From a bacterium (GTDB taxonomy: Bacteria; Armatimonadota; Fimbriimonadia; Fimbriimonadales; GBS-DC), in the NCBI GenBank assembly GCA_029335935.2, contig JARJMV020000219.1:1-12078 (forward strand): a DNA stretch of 12,078 nucleotides, given 5' to 3'. Below, one piece after another: positions 1-6,343 of this stretch. A program made the position numbers and the translations under genes. The notes under the pieces are model-generated. The model saw only the letters and a program-made list of their open reading frames with translations, searched no databases and was not told the DNA's origin. The first letter of the stretch is position 1, and each line of letters begins with the position of its first letter.

Positions 1-2
1 GC

Positions 3-575
3 CCCACCGCCACCGTCGCGCCCCCACGCACCCTGCCGCTCTACATCGAAATCCAGAGCGACCCGATCACCGAGACCTTCATCAACCTTTTGGAGCCTGC
101 AGGCGGGCGTGTCATCACCACGATTGAGGTGTTGAGCCTTGCCAACAAGCTGCCCGGCACGGGTCAAGCGCAGTATCTCAAAAAGCAGCAAGAGACCCTT
201 CTGGCGGGGGTGAACTTGGTGGAGATTGACCTGTTGCGCACGGGGGAGTGGGTGTTGAGTTTGCCTGAGGTGTATCTGCACGCGCCTGAGCGCACGCCGT
301 ATCGGGTGTGTGTGTATCGTGCGGAGCGTCCGACCGTGCGTGAGTTTTACCCGATAGGGTTGCGGGAGCGTTTGCCGACGATTGGGGTGCCGTTGCGTCC
401 GACGGATGCGGATGTGTGGTTGGATTTGCAGGTGTTGGTGGATCGGGTGTATGTGCAGGGGCGGTATCACTTGTTGATTGACTATCGTCAGTCGGTGAAG
501 CCGTCGTTGTCGGAGGCGGACGCGGCGTGGGTGGAGGCGGTGCTGCAGGAGCGCGGTTTGCGCCCCAAACAATAA
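3..575 (+). CDS. DUF4058 family protein (5' end outside window)
   Basis: The frame is open from the left edge, so the 190 visible residues are the C-terminal part of a longer protein. A TTG at position 90 is unlikely to be the true start, because family-like sequence continues upstream of it. The order of recognisable blocks matches DUF4058 (Pfam PF13267), a family of unknown function common in cyanobacteria, Planctomycetes and Armatimonadota: VITTIEVLSLANKLPG, then LVEIDLLRTGEW, then FYPIGLRERLPTIGVPLRP, then LIDYRQ, and the ending LSEADAAWVEAVLQERGL. No signal peptide, membrane segment or catalytic motif is visible in this part. Third codon positions favour G and T, unlike the C-rich flagellar genes on the same strand further right. 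The gene converges on the fliT-like gene with no gap between stop codons. Family assignment is confident; function is unknown. Confidence 0.85.
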   Translation, partial: PTATVAPPRTLPLYIEIQSDPITETFINLLEPAGGRVITTIEVLSLANKLPGTGQAQYLKKQQETLLAGVNLVEIDLLRTGEWVLSLPEVYLHAPERTPYRVCVYRAERPTVREFYPIGLRERLPTIGVPLRPTDADVWLDLQVLVDRVYVQGRYHLLIDYRQSVKPSLSEADAAWVEAVLQERGLRPKQ

Positions 576-911
576 CTAACCCTCCGCCTCGAACTTCCAG
601 TCGGAGTTGGGTAGCACGTTATAGGGGTCGGCGCAGTGGCTTTGGCGCGTCTCCTGCTCCAGTTCCAGCAGCAGGGCGCGTTGTTTACGCCGTAGGAGCG
701 TCTGGCAGCGCTCATCGGCGTCCAGCGCGCGACGCAGCATCGGTAGCCAGTGGGGGGCTGGCTCCAACTTCTCAAGGGTCTGTAGCGTCTCCTCGCGCCG
801 TTGCAGCAGCCCCGTCACCTCGTCCCAGCGCTCACCCTCGATAGCGTCCTCCAAACAGAGGCTGAGCATCCAGAAGTCGTGCAGTAGGGTCTCGGTCAGC
901 GATTTAGCCAT
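576..911 (-). CDS. FliT-like flagellar protein (small helical, end of fliD-fliS operon)
   Basis: A 111-residue, charged, probably all-helical protein, rich in Glu, Leu and Arg, with heptad-like stretches around residues 20-50 (EDAIEGERWDEVTGLLQRRE) and 60-90. It starts 8 bp inside the end of fliS, so the two are translationally linked, with GGTGG upstream of the ATG. Size, helical character and third position after fliD and fliS match FliT of Bacillus and enterobacteria. FliT is a cytosolic chaperone that binds the cap protein FliD. FliT proteins diverge so fast that the sequence alone does not prove the assignment; the name rests mainly on gene order. The last 20 residues (SHCADPYNVL onwards) look non-helical. 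The stop codon abuts the stop of the converging DUF4058 gene, so any terminator must lie within coding sequence. It could also be a lineage-specific protein of unrelated function. Confidence 0.6.
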   Translation of the reverse strand: MAKSLTETLLHDFWMLSLCLEDAIEGERWDEVTGLLQRREETLQTLEKLEPAPHWLPMLRRALDADERCQTLLRRKQRALLLELEQETRQSHCADPYNVLPNSDWKFEAEG

Positions 912-1326
912 GAAGAGCCACCCGTGTTGTCGGTAAACTGACTTGAGCTTCGGACTCGGTTGCTATCGTGTCCCACGCCTCGCGTAGCTCGGTGAGCAGG
1001 CACGTTACATGTTCCAGCGTCTCCACGCTGTCGTTGATGTTCGCCTCGACGAGCTGGTTGTACATGTAGGTATAGAGTCGGAACAGGTTCTCGGCGATTT
1101 CGCCGCCCTTATCGAAGTCGAGGCTACTAATGAGTTCGGCGAGGATTTTCTGCGCTCGCAGGAGTTTAGTGTTTTGGGTCTCGTAGTCGCGTTGGCGCAT
1201 CGCGTGCGCCGCTTCGTTGACGAATCGTATCGCGCCGTCGTAGAGCATGACAATCAGGCGCGCGGGGCTGGCGGTCTCCACCGCTGTCTCCAGATACCGT
1301 TCATAACCGTTCACGCCACCGTACAT
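904..1326 (-). CDS. fliS: Flagellar export chaperone FliS
   Basis: FliS binds the C-terminal helix of newly made flagellin in the cytosol, prevents premature polymerisation and brings it to the type III export gate. This 140-residue protein has the family pattern: an N-terminal NGYERYLETAVETASPARL, then IVMLYDGAIRFVNEA (the conserved LYDGAI helix), a middle helix with NTKLLRAQKILAELISSLD, and the strongly conserved FDKGGEIAENLFRLYTYMYNQL. FliS proteins are usually 120-140 residues. It has GGAGG 9 nt before the ATG and an 18-bp gap from the upstream fliD stop, and it overlaps the fliT-like gene by 8 bp, so the three genes are one leftward operon. In bacteria with FliW, FliS, FliW and flagellin form one regulatory circuit; fliW is in the divergent operon here. 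Confidence 0.97.
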   Translation of the reverse strand: MYGGVNGYERYLETAVETASPARLIVMLYDGAIRFVNEAAHAMRQRDYETQNTKLLRAQKILAELISSLDFDKGGEIAENLFRLYTYMYNQLVEANINDSVETLEHVTCLLTELREAWDTIATESEAQVSLPTTRVALHG

Positions 1327-1344
1327 ATCGTGATGCCTCCGTAG

Positions 1345-3627
1345 TTACATGCCAGAGATACCGACGCGCGGCAGGCTGCTGGCGAAGGCAGCGAGCCGTG
1401 CGCCCTGACTTTGCATCTGACTAATCGCGCGCTCCATCCGCGCGAACTGCTCGCGCAGCATCAGCTGGCGTCGGTTTACCTCCTCGCGTATCGAGTCGAT
1501 TTGCCGATCGAGTGCGCTCATCTGGTCGCGGATGGTGTTCGTCGCGTTCTGGATGTCGCCGCTTATGATGTCGGTTGCTTGACGCGCGAACAGGCGCACT
1601 TGGTCGGCGACGCCGCGCGTGAAATGCACCTGCCCGTAAGTTCCTGGCGCGGTCGCCGTCACGCGGATTTGTAGCCCCGCCGTGTTGGGGTTGTCGCTGT
1701 TGCCTGTGAGGAACTGCCCGCGCCCTGTAGCGGCTTCGCCGTTAATCGTGCCTGCGACATCCAACCCTTCTGCGTCGATCGCGGTCGTACCGATGCCAGA
1801 GTTGCTGGACGACGCCGCCTTGTCCGACACCACCGAGAAGTTGCTCGCGGAGCCGTAGTTGACCGCGCGAATGGTGAGCTTGCCCCCCTCCACACTGGCG
1901 ACCACACGATTGCGCAGGCGCGAGTCGTTGTTGATTTGGTTCACGATATCCTGCTGCGTGCTACCTGCGCTAATCAGCAGATTCACGGGGTTGCTGCCGA
2001 AGAGCGCGCCGCTGAAGGTGAGCGTTTCGGTCTCGGTGCTGGCGGCGGTTTGCGCCACGCTCGCGCTCGCCGTCGCGCGGGTTGCCGCTTGGGTAATCAC
2101 CACTTCGTATCCCCCAGCAGGCGAAACTTTGGTCTTGTCTGTGGATGATACGAAACTGATATTCGGGTCGGTCGTGCGCCCCGACGCTGTGAACAGGCGC
2201 ATCACACCCTGTAAATCTTGGGTGATTGCCTGGTTGAACTTACCCTCGTCGAAGCTGAGCTTGCCGTCCTGCCCCAGCTGCACGCCGACCTGCGCCAGCA
2301 CGCGCAATCCGTCTTGCACATTCGGCAACGCGCTAATCGTGCGGTTGATCAGACCGTCCATGATTGTGCTGACCGTCGTGTCGCCGAACAGCACGCCTGC
2401 CTGCAGGGTCTCTTTATTGATGGAGGCGTTCTGTTTGAGGAAGTCCACCAGGCTATTGAAGGCGTTCACGAAGTTGTTGACCGCGCCGCGCGCCGCTTCC
2501 GTATCGCGGGTAAGGCGCAGCTCGGTCGTTTTCGGGTTCACAGAGTCCGCGCTGAGCAGGGTAATCGTCACGCCCTGAATAGCGTCGTTCACTTGATTGC
2601 GGCTGCGCGTGAACTGGAAGCCGTCGATGGTGAACTCGGCGTCTTGCGCCTGCACCAGCTCCTGCTGATACTGGTTCTGCAGCACACCCAGCTTCTTGAG
2701 GATGTTGTTGTTGTCGGTGAAGGTGGGCAAGCTACTCCCCCCGTCGATTTTGAGGCGGTAGTAGGTGATCCCGTTGTCGGTCTCGGTCTCCAGCGAAGCG
2801 GTGACGCCTGCGCCTGCGCTATTGATTTTATTCACCAGCGAGGCGAGCGTGTCCGTGCCGAAATCGATATTGATGTCTTCGCCGTTGATTTGGATGGTTC
2901 CCGTGGTGGGCGTGGTCATGCCGAACACTTGCGCAAGAGTCTGTCCCGACTCGCGGAATCGGTCGGAGAGCGCGGCGTTGCCCTGCTGATTGCGGATGAA
3001 TTCGGTATAGCTCACGAGTTTGAGCGCGGGTGCGAGTACCTGCCAGCCGTCAACATCAGTGAGCTGGATTTTGCTGTTTTTGCCCGTCTCGTTGGCGGTA
3101 AGGGTGAGGTATGCACCCGTACTGGTGGTCAGCACGGAAGCCGTGACGCCCGCGCTCGCCGCGTTGATTTTCTGCGCCACGCTATTCAGCGAGTCGGTGC
3201 TCTGCAGAGTAATAATCTTGCCGTTCACCATAAACTGCCCGCTCGCGCCCAGCTCGGCGGTCGCTGAGGCGTGCGCACCGCTCACGATTTTATGCGCCTG
3301 CGCCAACTTGCTGACTTTCAGTTCGTAGGTGCCCGGAAGCGCTTCGGTGGAGGAGGTGATGGTAGCGACATTCGTATCACTGGAGGTGCCACGCACGGCG
3401 TTGAACGCGCTGTTGACCGACAACGCCCCCGCCGCCGACGCAAGACTATTGACCAGCCCACGAAACTGGTCGAACGCGCTCATACGGCTCTGCAGCTGCG
3501 ACTTGCGCACCATCAGCCGCTGCATCGGGCGCGACTGCAGCTCGGTTAACTTCTGGATAATCGACTCTGTGTCGATCCCCGTCGCTAACCCTGCGAAGTT
3601 AACCCCGCTCATATTCCCGCTAATCAT
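1345..3627 (-). CDS. fliD: Flagellar filament capping protein FliD (HAP2)
   Basis: FliD forms the cap at the filament tip that folds and inserts exported flagellin. The FliD N-terminal domain lies at residues 8-110 (GVNFAGLATGIDTESIIQKL, then heptads to about 70). The C-terminal domain begins near 330 (EFTIDGFQFTRSRNQVNDAI, GVTITLL) and ends in a long coiled coil at about 690-745, the part expected to contact the hook-filament junction. At 760 residues it is much larger than the 468-residue E. coli protein. The extra length comes from flagellin-hook IN-like modules at about 130-190, 243-298 and 536-602. There is no signal peptide, as expected for type III export. The start is well supported: GGGAGGTGG precedes the ATG by 6 nt. 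The in-frame ATG at codon 6 is a weaker alternative. It is first gene of the leftward operon, behind a candidate sigma-28 promoter. Confidence 0.97.
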   Translation of the reverse strand: MISGNMSGVNFAGLATGIDTESIIQKLTELQSRPMQRLMVRKSQLQSRMSAFDQFRGLVNSLASAAGALSVNSAFNAVRGTSSDTNVATITSSTEALPGTYELKVSKLAQAHKIVSGAHASATAELGASGQFMVNGKIITLQSTDSLNSVAQKINAASAGVTASVLTTSTGAYLTLTANETGKNSKIQLTDVDGWQVLAPALKLVSYTEFIRNQQGNAALSDRFRESGQTLAQVFGMTTPTTGTIQINGEDINIDFGTDTLASLVNKINSAGAGVTASLETETDNGITYYRLKIDGGSSLPTFTDNNNILKKLGVLQNQYQQELVQAQDAEFTIDGFQFTRSRNQVNDAIQGVTITLLSADSVNPKTTELRLTRDTEAARGAVNNFVNAFNSLVDFLKQNASINKETLQAGVLFGDTTVSTIMDGLINRTISALPNVQDGLRVLAQVGVQLGQDGKLSFDEGKFNQAITQDLQGVMRLFTASGRTTDPNISFVSSTDKTKVSPAGGYEVVITQAATRATASASVAQTAASTETETLTFSGALFGSNPVNLLISAGSTQQDIVNQINNDSRLRNRVVASVEGGKLTIRAVNYGSASNFSVVSDKAASSSNSGIGTTAIDAEGLDVAGTINGEAATGRGQFLTGNSDNPNTAGLQIRVTATAPGTYGQVHFTRGVADQVRLFARQATDIISGDIQNATNTIRDQMSALDRQIDSIREEVNRRQLMLREQFARMERAISQMQSQGARLAAFASSLPRVGISGM

Positions 3628-3694
3628 CGTGTTCCACCTCCCAGTCGTTCCTACTCATCCGCTGCGCGTCCCTGCGAATCCACCGTCGTTGCGA

Positions 3695-3721
3695 TTATCG
3701 GCAGACGCTGGAGTAATCTGG
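3695..3721 (-). promoter_or_regulatory. Candidate sigma-28 (FliA-type) promoter for fliD operon
   Basis: On the minus strand GCCGATAA (3702 down to 3695) exactly matches the FliA -10 consensus. The -35 region is poor: CCAG sits at the 15-nt spacing and CAGA at 14 nt, against TAAA. The predicted leader is about 60 nt and contains the strong fliD ribosome binding site. The exact -10 and the role of fliD, fliS and fliT as late genes support the call; the weak -35 lowers it. Confidence 0.42.
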
Positions 3722-3726
3722 ACTCT

Positions 3727-3753
3727 CAAAAATACGAGTTCTTTTGCCGATAA
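3727..3753 (+). promoter_or_regulatory. Candidate sigma-28 (FliA-type) promoter for flgA operon
   Basis: GCCGATAA at 3746-3753 is identical to the enterobacterial FliA -10 consensus. CAAA at 3727-3730 lies exactly 15 nt upstream, where the consensus has TAAA. The expected start of transcription, about 7 nt downstream, falls at or just before the flgA start codon, so the transcript may have almost no leader. It precedes a late flagellar operon, the usual sigma-28 target. An alternative reading is a sigma-70 -10 (GATAAT), but no good -35 matches it. Confidence 0.55.
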
Positions 3754-3763
3754 TCGGGGCGTG

Positions 3764-4582
3764 ATGATTGCCGTGCTGATGTTGGGGTTGCTATGGACGG
3801 CGTCGGCGCGGCTTACGGAAGAGCAGCATCTGCGTCGCACGGACACTCCTGCCCGTGCGCTACGGCGGGACAGGAATGCCCAAGCCACGATACGCATTCC
3901 TGCCGAGGCGACTGTAAACGCCCCGCGCTTCCGATTGGGCGATATCGCCACTATCGAGACGCAGGAACCAGCTCTGCAAGCGCAGCTCTCACAAATCGAG
4001 CTGGGCGCATCGCCACTGGCAGGGCAAACGCGGATGTTTACACAGCAGCAGCTGCTGACGCGCCTGCGCCAACACAAGATCGATATCGGCTCCCTCCAAA
4101 TAGAGATGCCCGACGCTGTGCGCCTGACACGCGCCGCACAAATGCTGGACGCCACGCAATTGGAACAGTTCGCACGCGAACAACTCAAAGCCGTCGTGGG
4201 CGAGTCGGCAAGCGAGTGGACACTGGAGAACCCACCTGCGCCTGCATCGGTTCCCAGCGGCGCGGTGGAGTTCCGCTTAGAGGGCGCGCCGCGCGTGGCG
4301 CACGGCTCGGCGACGATGGAAATCACTGCGTTGGTGGAGGGTCAACCCCGTGCGAAGTACCTCCTGCGCTTCAAAGCTCCCCAGAAAACGCGCCAGATTG
4401 CCGTGCGTTCGGGAGAGAGCGTGCAGGTGCGCGTTGTCAGTGGCGGCGTCGTGCTGGAAGTGCGCGGGGTCGCGCGAGCGACGGGCGCGCACGACGAGGT
4501 TATCCCCGTCTACATCCCCGACACGCAAAAAACAATACGCGCCCAGATTGTGGAAACGGGCGTGGTGGAGGTGAGATTATGA
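3764..4582 (+). CDS. flgA: Flagellar basal body P-ring formation protein FlgA
   Basis: FlgA is a periplasmic chaperone needed to assemble the FlgI P-ring around the rod. The 272-residue product starts with a hydrophobic export segment (IAVLMLGLLWTASA, residues 2-15), without the usual positive charges. The mature part starts near residue 41 with ATIRIPAEATVNAPRFRLGDIATIE, a typical FlgA opening. The C-terminal SAF-type beta-clip region runs from about 190 to the end: RAKYLLRFKAPQKTRQIAVRSGESVQVRVVSGGVV is its start, followed by VIPVYIPDTQKTIRAQIVETGVVEVRL. Residues about 25-40 are encoded by a palindromic repeat lying between signal and mature protein. GTG at 3761 is an equally possible start; no strong ribosome binding site precedes either. 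The stop overlaps the flgH start (ATGA). It is first in the rightward operon. Confidence 0.9.
   Translation: MIAVLMLGLLWTASARLTEEQHLRRTDTPARALRRDRNAQATIRIPAEATVNAPRFRLGDIATIETQEPALQAQLSQIELGASPLAGQTRMFTQQQLLTRLRQHKIDIGSLQIEMPDAVRLTRAAQMLDATQLEQFAREQLKAVVGESASEWTLENPPAPASVPSGAVEFRLEGAPRVAHGSATMEITALVEGQPRAKYLLRFKAPQKTRQIAVRSGESVQVRVVSGGVVLEVRGVARATGAHDEVIPVYIPDTQKTIRAQIVETGVVEVRL
3837..3881. repeat. Palindromic repeat family B, copy 1 (inside flgA)
   Basis: This element has a 14-13-14 architecture. The left arm GGACACTCCTGCCC (3841-3854) and right arm GGACAGGAATGCCC (3868-3881) are reverse complements except for three transitions, each of which keeps a G-U pair possible in RNA. It is preceded by GCAC, as in copy 2 at 8528. 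A further AGGAATGC/GCATTCCT pair (3872-3879 with 3894-3901) adds a possible third arm. It is translated in frame as part of the stretch between the signal peptide and the mature FlgA domain. Confidence 0.75.
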
Positions 4583-5178
4583 GCTGGTTTTGGACACTCT
4601 GGCTCGTTTATGCAAGCGCGTTTCAGGCGCAAGACCCCCAGACGCAGGACTTGCCTGCTTCAGGTTCGCTGTGGAGCCACCAATCGGCAAGCCTGTTTGA
4701 GGACTTCAAAGCGCGTCGCGTGGGCGACCTGCTGACGATTGTCGTCGCGGAGAACACGACCGCCTCGGCGCGCGCCAATACCGCCGTACAAAAGTCGGAG
4801 TCGGCGTCCACCACCGCAGGCGTGGGACCGCTGCTGAACTTCCTGTGGCCCGAGTTGGGCGCGTCGGGCAAAACCGACTCGAATGTGCAGGGCAACACAG
4901 CGCGCGCGGGCACGCTGCAGACGCGAATCACCGTGCAGGTGGTGGAGACCTTCCCGAACGGCGTGCTGCGCATCGAGGGCAGGCGCACGCTCAAAATCAA
5001 CGAGGAGACCCAGACGCTGGTGTTTAGCGGGCTGGTGCGCATACGCGACATCCGCTCGGACAACACCGTGCCCTCCACCGCGATTGCCAACGCGGAGATT
5101 TACTTCGAGGGCAAGGGCATCGTCGGCTCGCGCCAACGCGAGGGCATTCTCACGCGCCTGTTCAAGATTATCTTCTGA
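4579..5178 (+). CDS. flgH: Flagellar L-ring protein FlgH
   Basis: FlgH builds the L-ring in the outer membrane around the distal rod, so its presence implies a diderm envelope. The 199-residue product shows the family core in order: GSLWSHQSASLFEDFKARRVGD, then LTIVVAENTTASARANT, then LQTRITVQVVETFPNGVLRIEG, then LVFSGLVRIRDIRSDNTVPS, and AEIYFEGKGIVGSRQREGILTRLF at the C-terminus. A short hydrophobic start (residues 2-15, WFWTLWLVYASAF) probably serves as the export signal. The protein contains no cysteine at all, so it cannot be a lipoprotein, unlike the enterobacterial FlgH that is lipid-modified at its N-terminus. The ATG overlaps the flgA stop, with GGAGGTGA just upstream. Ten bp separate it from flgI. 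Ring function is confident from the conserved core. Confidence 0.95.
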   Translation: MSWFWTLWLVYASAFQAQDPQTQDLPASGSLWSHQSASLFEDFKARRVGDLLTIVVAENTTASARANTAVQKSESASTTAGVGPLLNFLWPELGASGKTDSNVQGNTARAGTLQTRITVQVVETFPNGVLRIEGRRTLKINEETQTLVFSGLVRIRDIRSDNTVPSTAIANAEIYFEGKGIVGSRQREGILTRLFKIIF

Positions 5179-5188
5179 GGGGTCTACG

Positions 5189-6343
5189 ATGGTGGGATAC
5201 AGCCGTTATTCTGGATGCGCGCGGCTTTCGGGGCACATCGGGGCGTTGCTCCTTTGGCTTGCGTTGGGTGTTTGGGGGTGCGCCTTTAGCCAAACCGTCG
5301 CCCCCAGCGTGCGCTTGAAGGACATCGCCCAGATACGCGGCGTGCGCAGCAATCAGCTTATCGGGTATGGCATCGTGGTCGGCTTGGAGGGCACGGGCGA
5401 CAGCAACGGCGCGTTGTTCACTGTGCAGTCCATCGCGAACATGCTGGAGCGGTTCGGCATCACCGTGCCGCCGAACGCCATCAAGGTGAAAAATGTCGCT
5501 GCGGTGATGGTGACGGCGGAGCTGCCCCCCTTCGCGCGGGCGGGCAACACGATCGATGTGGTGGTCTCCAGCATCGGCGACGCGCGGTCGCTGCAGGGTG
5601 GCACGCTGTTGCAGACGCCCCTGCGCGGCGCGGACGGCAATGTGTACGCTGTGGCGCAGGGACCGCTCTCCATCGGCGGGTTCAACTTCGGCGGGGGCGG
5701 CGCGCGTGTGCAACGCAATCACACCACCGTCGGGCGCATCCCCAACGGCGCGCTGATCGAACGCGAAGTGCCTGCCCACTACCTGCAGGGCGACAACGGC
5801 GTCACGATTCAGCTCCATAAGCCCGATTTCACCACCGCCGCGCGAATCGTCAGCAGCATCCGCAGCGCGTTCCCGAACCTGACCGTGCAAGCATTAGACC
5901 CCTCCACTGTGCGTGTGCGGCTCGATGCCCAGAGCGCGGTTGACCCTGTGATGCTGATTGCGCAGTTGGAGACGCTGAGCGTGCTACCCGACATCAAGGC
6001 GCGCGTGGTAGTGAACGAGCGCACGGGCACGGTCGTAGTGAACGGCGATGTGCGGATTGCGCCCGTCGCGATTGCGCATGGGGGAATCACGGTGCGTGTG
6101 CAGACCACTTTCGAGGTCTCGCAACCGCCGCCGCTGAGCGAGGGACAGACGCAGGTCGTACCTCAGACGCAAGTGGATGCCAGTGAAGAGCCTGCGCGGA
6201 TGGTCTACCTGCGCGACGGCGCGTCGGTGGAATCGCTGGTGAAAGCGCTCAACGCACTGGGCGTCAGCCCGCGCGACCTGATTGCGATACTGCAATCGCT
6301 CACAGCGGCGGGCGCGCTCCACGCCGAAATCGAGGTGCAATAA
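5189..6343 (+). CDS. flgI: Flagellar P-ring protein FlgI
   Basis: FlgI forms the P-ring in the peptidoglycan layer, a bushing for the rod assembled with help from FlgA. The 384-residue protein has an N-terminal signal (hydrophobic IGALLLWLALGVWGCAFS, ending near residue 34). Next comes the hallmark RLKDIAQIRGV, with NQLIGYGIVVGLEGTGD directly after. Later family blocks are ITVPPNAIKVKNVAAVMVTAELPPFARAG, with GGTLLQTPLRGADGNVYAVAQGP after it, then GALIEREVP, VVVNERTGTVVVNGDVRIAPVAIAHG and the ending GVSPRDLIAILQSLTAAGALHAEIEV. GAGGGG precedes the ATG. The mature part has no cysteine, whereas enterobacterial FlgI is stabilised by a disulfide. The stop shares its last base with the flgJ start, so translation is coupled. 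Confidence 0.97.
   Translation: MVGYSRYSGCARLSGHIGALLLWLALGVWGCAFSQTVAPSVRLKDIAQIRGVRSNQLIGYGIVVGLEGTGDSNGALFTVQSIANMLERFGITVPPNAIKVKNVAAVMVTAELPPFARAGNTIDVVVSSIGDARSLQGGTLLQTPLRGADGNVYAVAQGPLSIGGFNFGGGGARVQRNHTTVGRIPNGALIEREVPAHYLQGDNGVTIQLHKPDFTTAARIVSSIRSAFPNLTVQALDPSTVRVRLDAQSAVDPVMLIAQLETLSVLPDIKARVVVNERTGTVVVNGDVRIAPVAIAHGGITVRVQTTFEVSQPPPLSEGQTQVVPQTQVDASEEPARMVYLRDGASVESLVKALNALGVSPRDLIAILQSLTAAGALHAEIEVQ

Larger units (their letters stand above)
3692..3756. repeat. 12-bp perfect inverted repeat in the divergent fliD/flgA region
   Basis: The left arm CGATTATCGGCA (3692-3703) and right arm TGCCGATAATCG (3745-3756) are exact reverse complements, separated by 41 bp. Each arm contains GCCGATAA reading outwards, so the symmetry can be explained as two back-to-back promoters. 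It could instead be a two-site operator for a dimeric regulator, or both. Confidence 0.8.

Noticed and set aside
2218..3267. A long open frame antisense to fliD (about 349 codons)
   Set aside because: It lies wholly within the clearly coding fliD on the opposite strand, its composition is His/Arg/Val-rich as expected for a GC-rich antisense frame, and it resembles no family I know.
5168..5890. A 240-codon frame antisense to flgI
   Set aside because: It is a shadow of a well-conserved P-ring gene, with no SD and low-complexity Arg/His-rich content.
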